45,556 nt of DNA from JAWLHA01 sp041690535 (GCA_041690535.1 JAWLHA010000035.1:1-45556); one strand, 5' to 3'. Positions 32,583 to 44,308 are shown, counted from the first letter of the stretch. Program-made: numbers and translations. Notes: generated from the sequence alone by a model not told the origin.

Positions 32583-32674
32583 GTCAACCGGCTGATTCTG
32601 GTTAAAAATCGGCAAATCGGACCTGGTAGTGTACAGGTTTGGCGGGTGGAAAAGTAGGCAGCGCTAACAGTTCC

Positions 32675-32890
32675 CAGGGTAAACGCATACCTACCCAAGC
32701 GCGATGTAAGTCCTTGAAAGCAGGTCGTCGGCCGCATGGACGCGGCCGTCGAGCGTACACGGATGGAAGATGATTGCTCCTGCATAATCTTCACTCCCGA
32801 CGTCCATGTCGGTCGTATTTACAGCGCACCTGCTTTCAAGGACTTACATCGCTCACAGCACGGCCTTGACGTAAGTATGCGTTTACCCCG
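32675..32890 (+). repeat. MITE-like element, complete, one 50-bp module, exact 10-bp target duplication
   Basis: The best complete copy, 216 bp. The left arm starts CAGGGTAAACGCATAC and continues through GATGTAAGTCCTTGAAAGCAGG; the right arm is its imperfect mirror, ending GTATGCGTTTACCCCG. The middle holds a GC-rich hinge and one 50-bp module (GAAGATGATTGCTCCTGC and on). It is flanked by identical direct repeats TAACAGTTCC at 32665-32674 and 32891-32900. It accounts for most of the 388-base gap between dacA and rlpA. Confidence 0.92.
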
Positions 32891-32970
32891 TAACAGTTCC
32901 GACGCACGGTCTTGGGCCGGGTTGGGGGGCCTGTTGCTACGTCCGACCCGGAGAGAGGAGCGATGTTCCC

Positions 32971-33813
32971 TCAATCCACCACGATGCGCGGGGAGCCCAC
33001 CCCGAGCCCGATGACGCGGAACGCCAACTCGTCAGCCTCCTCCACCGAACCGATGGGGCCGATGCGCACCCGATAGAGGGCGTTCTCGCCGCCGTCTGTG
33101 GTGTCCACGCTGGCTGGCGGGAGATCCTCCCCCTCCAGTCTGGCGCGGACCTGCTCGGCATTCATGCGGCTGATGTAGGCCCCGACCTGGACGAACAGCC
33201 TGGGATCACCGGCCCCACTCCCAACCGGAGGCGTGGAGGAATTCGGCCCGGCAGAGTTTACCGACGCCTGCTGCAGGGGGGGCTCGGGCTCGCCCGGGGT
33301 GATGGCCCGGACCTCCACCAGCCCCGTTCCCATCTCAACGATGCCGAGCTTGCTCGCTGCGGTATAGGAGAGGTCGATCAGCCGGTTGTCGTGAAACGGA
33401 CCGCGGTCGTTGATGCGTACCACCACCTGGCGCCCGTTCTCGAGGTTGGTCACGCGCGCATAGGTTGGAATGGGGAGACTCTTGTGGGCGGCCGTCAGGG
33501 CATACATGTCGTAGGTCTCGCCATTGGAGGTCTTGCGGCCGTGAAACTTGCGGCCATACCAAGAGGCGATGCCGCGCTCCACGTAGCCCTCGCTCGAGCT
33601 CATCACATGGTAGCGCCGCCCGAGCACCACGTAGGTCTTGGGGTTGCCCGCGGAAGTGCGCGGCTCGTGCCGTGGCACCGGGTCCGGGATATGGCGCGCA
33701 TCCATGGAGTAGGAGGGGCCGCTGTCCCGCTGCGTCGCGAGGTTGCCACAACCGACGGCCAACAAGGCGGTAAGCCCCGCCACCAGAATGCGGGTGAGCG
33801 GTCCCCCGTTCAC
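32971..33813 (-). CDS. rlpA: Septal-ring lytic transglycosylase RlpA (lipoprotein)
   Basis: Outer-membrane lipoprotein of 280 aa that cleaves denuded peptidoglycan. The lipobox LLAVGC ends at C22. The double-psi beta-barrel domain (about 80-170) has GIASWYGRKFHGRKTSNGE and NDRGPFHDNRLIDLS, including the catalytic His/Asp area. The C-terminal SPOR domain (about 205-280; LFVQVGAYISRMNAEQVRARL) binds septal glycan. It starts with GTG two bases after the mltB stop. Confidence 0.94.
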   Translation of the reverse strand: MNGGPLTRILVAGLTALLAVGCGNLATQRDSGPSYSMDARHIPDPVPRHEPRTSAGNPKTYVVLGRRYHVMSSSEGYVERGIASWYGRKFHGRKTSNGETYDMYALTAAHKSLPIPTYARVTNLENGRQVVVRINDRGPFHDNRLIDLSYTAASKLGIVEMGTGLVEVRAITPGEPEPPLQQASVNSAGPNSSTPPVGSGAGDPRLFVQVGAYISRMNAEQVRARLEGEDLPPASVDTTDGGENALYRVRIGPIGSVEEADELAFRVIGLGVGSPRIVVD

Positions 33814-33815
33814 CC

Positions 33816-34829
33816 TCAGCCCCCGTCGGTGCGCTGGTTCCGCAGTGACTCGGCACGGGCCGTACGGATCGCCTCGGACAGCTGGTACACCGCCATGGCA
33901 TACAGGGCGCTGTGGTTGTAACGGGTGATGACGTAGAAATTGTCCAGCACGACCCAGTGTTCGGGTCCCCCGGACTTCGTCTCCAGGGCGATGAGCCCGG
34001 CCATCGCATCGGGGGCGAAGGCCCGACGGGGCTTCACCCCGTACTCCACCAGCTTGGAGACGGGGACGCTGGGCCTGTAGCCCTGCTCAAGCAAGGGGGC
34101 GGCGCGCTCCACCGTCACCTCGGCCCGCGCCGCCACCGGTTCGCCCCATCTCCAGCCGTGGCGCCGGAAGTAGTTGGCCACGCTGCCGATGACATCGGCC
34201 GGATTACCCCAGATATCGCGGCGGCCATCCCCGTCGAAGTCCACGGCATAGCCGCGGAAACTGCTGGGAATGAACTGCGGCTGGCCCATGGCCCCTGCAT
34301 AGGAGCCCTTCAACGTGAGCGGATCCACCTGCTCCTCGCGGGCCATGATGAGGAAGCTCTCGAGCTGGCTGGCGAAGAAGGAGGAGCGGGGGGGATAATC
34401 GAAGGCGAGGGTGGAGAGGGAGTCCATGACCCGGTAGTTACCGGCGAAGCGCCCATAGCGGGTTTCCACGCCGAGGATGGCCACGATCACCGCGGCGGGG
34501 ATGCGATACTCCTTTTCCGCCCGTTCGAGCAGCTCCGCATGCTGATCCCAGAAGGCTACGCCGCCGCGAATGCGCTCCTCGGTGAGGAAGATGGGCCGGT
34601 ATTGATGCCATGGCTTCGACTCGGCCGGTCGGCTGATGGCGGCGACGATGTCCGAACGCAGCTCCACCTGATCGAACAGCTCGGCCAGCGCCCGCTCCTC
34701 AAAGCCGTGCTGCTGGGCCATTCGCTTGATGAAGCCCCGGACTTCCTGTCTCTCAGCCAGCTCCGCATGGGCGACGCCCAGGGACAACAGGAGAGCGGCC
34801 GGCAGGGTACAACGTATCTTGTTATTCAC
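33816..34829 (-). CDS. mltB: Lytic murein transglycosylase B
   Basis: Soluble or membrane-associated transglycosylase of 337 aa. The signal peptide has no lipobox cysteine. Catalytic E122 sits in GVETRYGRFAGNYRVMD. The downstream GSYAGAMGQPQFIPSSF and DFDGDGRRDIWGNPADVIGSVANYF segments are characteristic. The start lies 5 bases after the rodA stop and the stop 2 bases before rlpA. Confidence 0.94.
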   Translation of the reverse strand: MNNKIRCTLPAALLLSLGVAHAELAERQEVRGFIKRMAQQHGFEERALAELFDQVELRSDIVAAISRPAESKPWHQYRPIFLTEERIRGGVAFWDQHAELLERAEKEYRIPAAVIVAILGVETRYGRFAGNYRVMDSLSTLAFDYPPRSSFFASQLESFLIMAREEQVDPLTLKGSYAGAMGQPQFIPSSFRGYAVDFDGDGRRDIWGNPADVIGSVANYFRRHGWRWGEPVAARAEVTVERAAPLLEQGYRPSVPVSKLVEYGVKPRRAFAPDAMAGLIALETKSGGPEHWVVLDNFYVITRYNHSALYAMAVYQLSEAIRTARAESLRNQRTDGG

Positions 34830-34834
34830 GGCAC

Positions 34835-35947
34835 TCAGCTTCTTAGTAGCTTACGGTGCGTATGGATGGACATCAGGATACCGAAAGAGGAGAGCAAGGT
34901 CACCATCGAAGTCCCCCCGAAACTCACCAGGGGGAGGGGGACCCCCACCACGGGCAGCAATCCGGTGACCATGCCGATGTTCACGAACAGGTAGACGAGA
35001 AACGTCATGATCAGCGCCCCCGCCAGCAGCCGGGTGAAGCTGTCCTGCGCCTGGGCTGCGATGTAGAGGCCGCGATAGATGATGAACAGGTAGAGGCTCA
35101 GCAAGACCAGGGCGCCCATCAGCCCGAACTCCTCGCCAAAGGCAGCGAAGATGAAGTCGGTATCCTGCTCCGGGAGAAAATCGAGATGGGACTGGGTGCC
35201 GTTCAGCCACCCCTTGCCGTAGATCCCGCCCGAGCCGATGGCGATCTTGGACTGGATGATGTGGTAGCCCGAACCGAGGGGATCATTCTCGGGGTTGAGA
35301 AAGGTGAGGACGCGGCGACGCTGGTAGTCGTGCATGCCGAACTTCCACAACAGTGCGGCCGCCGGGATGGCGAGCAGACCGGTAATGCCCACCAGGCGCC
35401 AGCTGAGGCCGGCGAACAGCAGCACGAAGACCCCGGAGCTGGCCACCAGGAGGGCCGTGCCCAGGTCGGGCTGCTTGGCGATGAGCAGGGTCGGTAGCAG
35501 TACCGCCGCCCCCGCCACGAGGATGCTCTTGCCCCCCGGAGGGAGCGGTTTTTCCGCCAGGTACCACGCCACCATCATCGGTACCGCCAGCTTCATGATT
35601 TCCGAGGGCTGGAAACGAATGAGCCCGAGATCGAGCCAGCGTTGGGCCCCTTTGCCCACGACTCCGTGGGCGAGGACCGCAACGAGAAGGGCCAGACCGG
35701 CGCCAAACAGCCAGGGGGACCAGCGCTGCCAGGTGGCGGGGGGGATCTGCGCAAACACGAACATTACCCCGAACGCCAGCGCCAGTCGCACCAGTTGGCG
35801 CTGAATGAGCGCGGGATCCTGGCCCCCCGCGCTATAGAGGATCACCAGCCCCAAGGCCGAGAGCAGTACCAGCCCGAGCAGCAGGGGCCAGTCGAGATGG
35901 AGGCCGACGAGGGGTTGGCGACGGGTGGTCGGTTCAGTGGCCCACAT
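34835..35947 (-). CDS. rodA: Peptidoglycan glycosyltransferase RodA
   Basis: SEDS-family polymerase of 370 aa with about ten membrane helices that extends glycan strands in the elongasome with PBP2. Conserved parts include RWLDLGLIRFQPSEIMKLA, LIAKQPDLGTALLVAS and the C-terminal GLLPVVGVPLPLVSFGGTSM. The ORF overlaps the end of mrdA by 14 bases, so the two partners are translationally coupled. Confidence 0.97.
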   Translation of the reverse strand: MWATEPTTRRQPLVGLHLDWPLLLGLVLLSALGLVILYSAGGQDPALIQRQLVRLALAFGVMFVFAQIPPATWQRWSPWLFGAGLALLVAVLAHGVVGKGAQRWLDLGLIRFQPSEIMKLAVPMMVAWYLAEKPLPPGGKSILVAGAAVLLPTLLIAKQPDLGTALLVASSGVFVLLFAGLSWRLVGITGLLAIPAAALLWKFGMHDYQRRRVLTFLNPENDPLGSGYHIIQSKIAIGSGGIYGKGWLNGTQSHLDFLPEQDTDFIFAAFGEEFGLMGALVLLSLYLFIIYRGLYIAAQAQDSFTRLLAGALIMTFLVYLFVNIGMVTGLLPVVGVPLPLVSFGGTSMVTLLSSFGILMSIHTHRKLLRS

Positions 35948-37811
35948 GGACGGTCTCTCCCGAAGGGGTGTTGCCGGTCAGATAGCCATCGAACACCGCG
36001 CGGGCGATGGGGCCCGCCACGGCACCGCCGCTGCCGCCGTTCTCCACGATGACCGCCACGGCAATGCGAGGGGCATCGGTGGGGGCGAACCCCACGAACA
36101 GGGCATGATCACGCAACCGCTTCTCGATCTCCTCTGCCACGTATTCCTCATCCTGCTTGATTCCAAATACCTGGGCGGTACCGGTCTTCGCCGCGATGCG
36201 GTAGGTCAGATTGCGGCTGATCCCCCGGGCCGTACCCCGCAACCCGTGCACCACCTGGGCCATGTCCTCCACGATGTGCTGCCAGTTGCCTCGGTTGACC
36301 ACCGGCACGCTGGGCAGCGAGAGGGGCTTTTGCACGACCACCTCCCCCCCGGCGGGGTCCTCGATGGCCCGCACCACCTGAGGGCGGTAGCGTCGCCCCT
36401 CCACCGAGAGGGCGGCGGTGGTTGCCGCCAGTTGCACCGGGGTGGTGAGGGTGAAGCCCTGGCCGATGCCGGTGATTAGGGTCTCTCCAGGGAACCAGGG
36501 CTGATTCTTGGCCCGGCGCTTCCACTCGCGCGAGGGCATCAGCCCGCTGGCCTCCCCCCCGATGTCGATCCCGGTCGGAAGTCCAAAGCCGAACTGGTGC
36601 ATGAAGCTGGAGAGTCGATCGATGCCCAGGTTCAGGGCCAAATCGTAAAAGAAGACATCGCAGGACTCGACCACCGCCTTGCGCAGGTCGGTCCAGCCGT
36701 GGCCATCCCTCTTCCAGTCGCGGTAGCGCCGCTCGTCGCCGGGGAGCTGGTACCAGCCCGGACAGAAGACGCGGTGATCGTGCTTGATCTGGCCGGACTC
36801 GAGCCCCGCCAGCCCGATGATGGGCTTGATGGTGGAGCCGGGGGGATACTGCCCCCTCAGGGCGCGGTTGAACAGGGGCTGATCGCGCGAGGTACTCAGG
36901 ATCCTGTAGTCTTCTCTTGGGATCCCGTCGACGAAGAGGTTGGGGTCGTAGGCGGGGATGCTGACCAGTGCCAGTACGGCCCCGCTCCGCGGCTCGATGG
37001 CGACCACCGCCCCGTGTTCTTCGCCGAGGGCCGCCTCGGCCGCCCGCTGCAGGCGCACATCGATGTTCAGATAGAGATTCCTCCCCGGCACCGGGGGGGT
37101 ACGGGAGAGTACCCGCAGGACCCGTCCGCGGGCATTGGTCTCCACCTGCTGAAACCCGACCTCTCCGTGAAGCTGGGCCTCATGACTGCGCTCCACCCCG
37201 GTCTTGCCGATGCGGGTGGTGGCACTGTAGTTCGAGGCGTCGAGCTCCTTGAGTTCCTCCTCGCTGATGTGCCCCACATAGCCTACGGTGTGTGCAGTGA
37301 GTGCCCCCAGGGGATAACGCCGGGTCAGCACCGAGTTGATCTCCACCCCTGGCAGGCGGTGGCGGTTGACCGAGATGCGGGCCACCTCCTCATCGCTCAG
37401 ACGAAAGCGCAGGGGGATCGCCTCGAAGCGCCGCTTGCGCTTGAGGTTATCCCTGAACCGCTCCACATCGCTTTCGCTGACCGCAATCAGCTCGTCGATG
37501 GCCGCGAGGGTCGCGTTCATGTCCGTCACCCGCTCAGGGACGATTTCCAGCGAGAAGGTGGGCAGGTTCTCGGCCAGGATCACGCCGTTGCGGTCAAAGA
37601 TCAGCCCTCGGGTGGGGGCGATGGGCTGGATGGCGACGCGGTTGTTGTGGGAGAGGGTCCCGAAGTGCTCATGGCTGAACACCTGCAGCCAGGTGAGCCG
37701 CGCCAAGAGGGCCGCCACCAGCACGGCGGTGAACCCCCCCGCGGTAATGGCCCGGACACGAAAAAGGTGCTGCTCCTTCAGGGGGTCCTTGAGGGGGATG
37801 CCTCGGGCCAT
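35934..37811 (-). CDS. mrdA: Penicillin-binding protein 2 (transpeptidase)
   Basis: Class B PBP of 625 aa anchored by one N-terminal helix (about 22-42). After the pedestal domain, the transpeptidase domain carries S326-TIK329, SCD (383-385, the PBP2 form of SxN) and KTG (542-544). It cross-links side-wall peptidoglycan together with RodA. Its ATG overlaps the mreD stop by one base. Confidence 0.97.
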   Translation of the reverse strand: MARGIPLKDPLKEQHLFRVRAITAGGFTAVLVAALLARLTWLQVFSHEHFGTLSHNNRVAIQPIAPTRGLIFDRNGVILAENLPTFSLEIVPERVTDMNATLAAIDELIAVSESDVERFRDNLKRKRRFEAIPLRFRLSDEEVARISVNRHRLPGVEINSVLTRRYPLGALTAHTVGYVGHISEEELKELDASNYSATTRIGKTGVERSHEAQLHGEVGFQQVETNARGRVLRVLSRTPPVPGRNLYLNIDVRLQRAAEAALGEEHGAVVAIEPRSGAVLALVSIPAYDPNLFVDGIPREDYRILSTSRDQPLFNRALRGQYPPGSTIKPIIGLAGLESGQIKHDHRVFCPGWYQLPGDERRYRDWKRDGHGWTDLRKAVVESCDVFFYDLALNLGIDRLSSFMHQFGFGLPTGIDIGGEASGLMPSREWKRRAKNQPWFPGETLITGIGQGFTLTTPVQLAATTAALSVEGRRYRPQVVRAIEDPAGGEVVVQKPLSLPSVPVVNRGNWQHIVEDMAQVVHGLRGTARGISRNLTYRIAAKTGTAQVFGIKQDEEYVAEEIEKRLRDHALFVGFAPTDAPRIAVAVIVENGGSGGAVAGPIARAVFDGYLTGNTPSGETVHVGH

Positions 37812-38302
37812 CAGCTCACCCTGAACTTGCGGCGAACATCACGCAGGACCAGGAATATCCAGGGCCAGAGCAGCATGCTGGTGAGGGCCGGCATCCAGTA
37901 CAGCCACGACTCGGGCGGCTCGCCGATGATCCCCTTCACCCACAGCACCAGCATCTGCTCCATGGCGACCAGCATGAGCACCACCAGGGCCTGCTGCCAC
38001 AGCGGGTAGACGCGAAGCCGTTGATGGAGCTGGGAGGTCACCCAGGCAATGAGGGTAAGGGCGAGGGCATACTGTCCCAGCAGTGAGCCGCGCACCACAT
38101 CGAGCAGCAAGCCCAGCGACCAGGCGGTTGCCACGCCGACCCGCGCCGGCAGTGCCATGCACCAGTAGATGAGTACCATTGCCGCCCACTCCGGGCGGTA
38201 GAGTTCCGCCCAGTGGGGCAGGGGCAGCATGGTCAGGACCAGGGCCGCACCGAAGCTGACCCAGATGGCCCACCCACCGTTGTGGTGGATCAGGCGGGTC
38301 AC
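37811..38302 (-). CDS. mreD: Rod shape-determining protein MreD
   Basis: Inner-membrane protein of 163 aa (E. coli 162) with about five helices. It starts with GTG inside the mreC stop (GTGA overlap). Conserved segments are YRPEWAAMVLIYWCMALPARVG and GLLLDVVRGSLLGQYAL. It links MreC to the rod complex. A longer open frame upstream lies in mreC sequence and is not part of it. Confidence 0.95.
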   Translation of the reverse strand: MTRLIHHNGGWAIWVSFGAALVLTMLPLPHWAELYRPEWAAMVLIYWCMALPARVGVATAWSLGLLLDVVRGSLLGQYALALTLIAWVTSQLHQRLRVYPLWQQALVVLMLVAMEQMLVLWVKGIIGEPPESWLYWMPALTSMLLWPWIFLVLRDVRRKFRVS

Positions 38303-39135
38303 TGCGCCTCCTCCTCGGAGCGGAGCCAGACCAGCAGGACCTCCCGGATCTTCTCCAGGTCTGCGGTGGGTTCGGCCGTGATCCGGGCGTAGGGGGCGCT
38401 CAGATCCTTCTCCACCCGTTTGATCCACGCCACGGGGTAGCCCGGTGGAAAGCGCTGACCCAGACCCGAGGTGACCAGCAGGTCGCCCTCGTGCACATCG
38501 GCATTGTTGGGAATGTGGGGGACCTCGAGGACATCGGCCCCCCCGGTACCCAGGGCAATGGCCCGCAGGCCGTTGCGGTTGATCTGCACCGGGATCGCGT
38601 GGCTGGGATCGGTGATCAGCATGGCTGTGCTGGTCCAGCTGGAGGTGTGGATCACCTGCCCCATCACGCCCCGGGCGTCGAGCAGCGGTTGCCCTTCGTA
38701 GACCCCGTCGCGCCGTCCCTTATTGAGGAGCACGGTGCGTTTGAACGGATCGAGGTCCACCGCCAGCAGCTCGCCGATGAGCATCCGCTCGGCCACCTTC
38801 TTGGGTGAGTGCATCAACTCGCGCAGACGGGCGTTTTCGCTCTCCAGCGCATCGAACTTCTGCAGCTTGGCCTCGAGCAGCAGCTGTTTCTGCTTCAGGG
38901 TCCGGTTCTCATCGACGAGGCGGGTGTGCGTGGCCAGGGACTCACTGGCCCAGTTGGCTGCCTGGGCCGGCAGGTTGGCCAGGTACTGCAGTGGCGAGAC
39001 CACCACCGAAAGCCCCGCGCGGATGGCTTCCAGATGGTTCTGACGGTGGTCCACCGTCATGAGCGCAATGGAGGTCAACACCAAAAGGCCCGCGCGGAAC
39101 GCCAGCGACGGGCCTTGGATGAAGAGCAGTTTTAT
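38299..39135 (-). CDS. mreC: Rod shape-determining protein MreC (apparent AUA start)
   Basis: Periplasmic scaffold of the elongasome, about 278 aa: one N-terminal helix, a coiled coil (about 75-115) and two beta-barrel domains. The conserved N-terminus KLLFIQGPSLAFRAGLLVL, matching E. coli KPIFSRGPSLQIRLILAVL, can be read only if translation begins at the ATA at 39133-39135. That codon has a strong AGAGGGGG ribosome site just upstream, and an in-frame TAG lies before it. The first conventional start (TTG at 39084) would remove this conserved segment. Either a rare AUA start is used or there is an ATG-to-ATA sequence error. It overlaps mreD. Confidence 0.9.
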   Translation of the reverse strand: MKLLFIQGPSLAFRAGLLVLTSIALMTVDHRQNHLEAIRAGLSVVVSPLQYLANLPAQAANWASESLATHTRLVDENRTLKQKQLLLEAKLQKFDALESENARLRELMHSPKKVAERMLIGELLAVDLDPFKRTVLLNKGRRDGVYEGQPLLDARGVMGQVIHTSSWTSTAMLITDPSHAIPVQINRNGLRAIALGTGGADVLEVPHIPNNADVHEGDLLVTSGLGQRFPPGYPVAWIKRVEKDLSAPYARITAEPTADLEKIREVLLVWLRSEEEAQ

Positions 39136-39144
39136 GTCACACCC

Positions 39145-39271
39145 CCTCTAGAGGCAGATACGAGAGGCGTGATTCGAGAGGCGGGCAGTGGAGTGCGCTG
39201 CGCGCAGCGTGATCCGATCACCCCGAGCGCATCCCCTCGTACCTCGCATCTTGTCCCTCGTATCTTCTTTT
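39145..39271 (-). repeat. Word-like imperfect hairpin between mreB and mreC
   Basis: Arms made of CGAGAGGCG/ATACGAG words on one side and CTCGTACCTCGCATCTTG words on the other surround a centre with GCGCTGCGCGCAGCG. It resembles the gatA-gatB gap closely, including the CGCTGCGCGCA core. It lies within the mreB-mreC transcript. Confidence 0.6.
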
Positions 39272-40324
39272 CTATTCGAGAGAGAAGAGGTCCCCGCCGT
39301 GCTCGTCCATCAGCTCGAGGGCGCGGCCGCCGCCCCGGGCGACGCAGGTGAGGGGGTCCTCGGCGATGAGCACCGGCAGGCCGGTCTCTTCCATCAGCAG
39401 ACGGTCGAGATCACGCAGCATGGCGCCGCCGCCGGTGAGCACCATGCCCCGCTCGGCGATGTCGGCCCCCAGTTCGGGCGGGGTCTGTTCCAGGCCGGTT
39501 TTCACGGCCCCGACGATGCCGGAGAGCGGCTCCTGCAGCGCCTCGAGGATCTCGTTGCTGTTGAGGGTGAAGCTGCGGGGGATGCCCTCGGCCAGATTGC
39601 GGCCCCGAACCTCGATCTCCCGTACCTCTGCGCTAGGATAAGCCGAGCCGATTTCGTGCTTGATGCGTTCGGCGGTGGATTCGCCGATGAGGGTGCCGTA
39701 GTTGCGCCGCACATAACTGATGATCGCCTCGTCGAAGCGGTCGCCGCCGATGCGCACCGAGTTGCTGTAGACGATGCCGTTCAGGGAGAGCACCGCGATC
39801 TCCGTGGTGCCGCCGCCGATGTCCAGCACCATGGAGCCACTGGCCTCGGAGATGGGCATTCCGGCGCCGATGGCCGCCGCCATGGGCTCCTCGATGAGGT
39901 AAACTTCGCGCGCCCCGGCCCCGGCGGCCGATTCCTTGATGGCGCGCCGCTCCACCTGGGTGGCCCCGCAGGGGACGCAGATGAGCACCCGGGGGCTGGG
40001 GGAGAAGACTTTGAACTTGTTTTCGTGGACCTTGCGGATGAAGTGCTGCAGCATCTTCTCCGTGATGGTGAAGTCGGCAATCACCCCGTCCTTCATGGGC
40101 CGGATGGCGGTGATGTTGCCCGGGGTCCGGCCGAGCATGCGTTTGGCCTCGGCCCCGACTGCGGCGATCCGTTTGGAGCTGTTGGGGCCGCTTTCGAGTC
40201 GGATGGCCACTACCGAGGGTTCGTTGAGGATGATGCCTTCACCGCGAACGTAGATGAGGGTGTTCGCCGTGCCGAGATCGATGGAAATATCGTAGGAGAA
40301 GATGCCCCGGAAGCGTCCAAACAT
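39272..40324 (-). CDS. mreB: Actin-like rod shape protein MreB
   Basis: Cytoskeletal ATPase of 350 aa (E. coli 347) that guides side-wall synthesis. The amphipathic membrane-binding start MFGRFRGIF is followed by phosphate-1 SIDLGTANTLIYV, phosphate-2 VLDIGGGTTEIAVLSL and the adenosine motif GMVLTGGGAMLRDL. It is the first gene of the mreB-mreC-mreD-mrdA-rodA-mltB-rlpA series. Confidence 0.98.
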   Translation of the reverse strand: MFGRFRGIFSYDISIDLGTANTLIYVRGEGIILNEPSVVAIRLESGPNSSKRIAAVGAEAKRMLGRTPGNITAIRPMKDGVIADFTITEKMLQHFIRKVHENKFKVFSPSPRVLICVPCGATQVERRAIKESAAGAGAREVYLIEEPMAAAIGAGMPISEASGSMVLDIGGGTTEIAVLSLNGIVYSNSVRIGGDRFDEAIISYVRRNYGTLIGESTAERIKHEIGSAYPSAEVREIEVRGRNLAEGIPRSFTLNSNEILEALQEPLSGIVGAVKTGLEQTPPELGADIAERGMVLTGGGAMLRDLDRLLMEETGLPVLIAEDPLTCVARGGGRALELMDEHGGDLFSLE

Positions 40325-40340
40325 GTGTGTTTACTTCTTG

Positions 40341-40370
40341 TCTATAGAATTTGTGCGCGTAATTTAGCAA
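40341..40370 (-). promoter_or_regulatory. Likely sigma-70 promoter of mreB
   Basis: On the minus strand TTGCTA (40365-40370) and TATAGA (40341-40346) are separated by 18 bases, about 17 bases before the mreB ATG. The leader would be short. The divergent gatC promoter must lie in the same 123-base gap (weak candidate: GATAAG near 40400). Confidence 0.45.
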
Positions 40371-40447
40371 CCTGGTGGGTCTTTGGGCAAGGTTGCATCT
40401 GTGATAAGTTTCTCCACCTTTGACACTAAAGCCTGACGGAGCGTTCC

Positions 40448-40735
40448 ATGGCATTGGACCGAAGCGACGTTGAGAACATCGCCCACCTGGCGCGACTGGC
40501 CATCAGCGAGGACGACATTTCCGAATACGCCAAGAATCTCTCCGCGATCCTCGAGTTCGTCGAGCAGATGGGCAGCGTGGACACCCAGGGCGTGGAACCC
40601 ATGGCCCATCCCCTCGAAATGACCCAGCGCCTGCGCGAGGACGTGGTGAGCGAAACCGACCAGAGAGAGCACTTCCAGAAGATCGCCCCGGCGGTGGAAG
40701 CCGGCCTCTATTTGGTGCCCAAGGTTATCGAGTGA
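40448..40735 (+). CDS. gatC: Asp-tRNA(Asn)/Glu-tRNA(Gln) amidotransferase subunit C
   Basis: Small 95-aa subunit that wraps GatA and GatB. The conserved start DVENIAHLARLAISEDDISEYAKNLSAIL and the C-terminal QREHFQKIAPAVEAGLYLVPKVIE are typical. It is the first gene of gatC-gatA-gatB, divergent from mreB. Confidence 0.96.
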   Translation: MALDRSDVENIAHLARLAISEDDISEYAKNLSAILEFVEQMGSVDTQGVEPMAHPLEMTQRLREDVVSETDQREHFQKIAPAVEAGLYLVPKVIE

Positions 40736-40737
40736 CA

Positions 40738-40825
40738 GGAGTCAGGAGACAAGGGGCAAGGTAAGACCACAGCCTCTCTGACTCGCCTTCACCTGGATCT
40801 TGTCACTTGCAACTTGTAACTGGAA
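40738..40825 (+). repeat. Word-like imperfect hairpin between gatC and gatA
   Basis: Arm one has AGGAGTCAGGAGACAAGG words; arm two has CTTGTCACTTGCAACTTGTA. Together they fill the 97-base gap inside the operon. Same class as at 2406, 39145 and 42290. Confidence 0.55.
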
Positions 40826-40832
40826 TTAACCA

Positions 40833-42287
<1,455 letters not shown>

Positions 42288-42289
42288 GG

Positions 42290-42412
42290 CAGGTACGAGA
42301 TTCGAGATGCGAGATATGAGGGGATGTGGCGCTGCGCGCACCCTTTTTGGATCTCGCCGCCGGACCTCGTTTTCACTCGTATCTCGTATCTTTCCTCTCG
42401 CATCTGAGGTTT
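42290..42412 (+). repeat. Word-like imperfect hairpin between gatA and gatB
   Basis: Arms GGTACGAGATTCGAGATGCG and CTCGTATCTCGTATC with a GC-rich middle (GCGCTGCGCGCA). The structure is transcribed within gatCAB and ends just before the gatB ribosome site. Confidence 0.6.
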
Positions 42413-42415
42413 TGT

Positions 42416-43852
<1,437 letters not shown>

Positions 43853-43853
43853 A

Positions 43854-43880
43854 GGTTGGTTGTTGGTTGTTCGTTCGTTT
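43854..43880. repeat. GTTGGTT word tract after gatB
   Basis: Reiteration of GGTTGGTTGTT and GTTCGTTCGTT directly after the gatB stop. It is followed at 43932-43959 by a hairpin-like GATGGGCAGAGCGCAGCGATGCCCATC sequence read as two arms (GATGGGCA and TGCCCATC) around AGCGCAGCG. Confidence 0.5.
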
Positions 43881-44023
43881 GCCGGCGGCGTAGGTCGCCC
43901 GCCGCACGGCAACCAATGCAACCGCCGCAGGATGGGCAGAGCGCAGCGATGCCCATCGACCCTCTCGAGAGCCCGGCTGCGCGATGGCTAACCGTTTAGA
44001 ACCGAATCGCAACTCTTAGTCTC

Positions 44024-44212
44024 TAGAGCACCGAACAGATAAATCCGACGCGTCCAACATGTAGGGTGGATAAGCGCAGCGCATCCACCAATTCGCCGTC
44101 GTACGGTGGATGCGCTGCGCTTATCCACCCTACCTCGTTTCGCTGCCCCCGCCACCTGCGGCGCAATTTGGCTGCGATTGGTGATCTTTCGGTTTACCTG
44201 TTCGGTGCTCTA
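44024..44212. repeat. Nested palindromic element (189 bp)
   Basis: Ends TAGAGCACCGAACAG (44024-44038) and CTGTTCGGTGCTCTA (44198-44212) are exact 15-bp inverted repeats. Inside is a perfect 29-bp inverted repeat (44061-44089 with 44105-44133) built on the widespread intergenic motif GTAGGGTGGATAAGCGCAGC. Each arm is itself partly palindromic. No flanking target duplication is visible. The 536-base gap 43853-44388 contains only such repeats. Confidence 0.75.
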
Positions 44213-44230
44213 GGGAAACGCTGATTTATG

Positions 44231-44308
44231 CTCTCGCCAAGGCGCCAAGATCGCTAAGGAATCAAGCCAAAACTCTTAAGTTCTTGGCGTTTGGCGTCTT
44301 GGCGAGAG
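44231..44308. repeat. CGCCAAG-type palindromic element, second copy
   Basis: CTCTCGCCAAG (44231-44241) and CTTGGCGAGAG (44298-44308) are terminal inverted repeats, with internal GGCGCCAAG and TTGGCGTTTGGCG words. It is a longer relative of 12045-12093. Confidence 0.7.
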
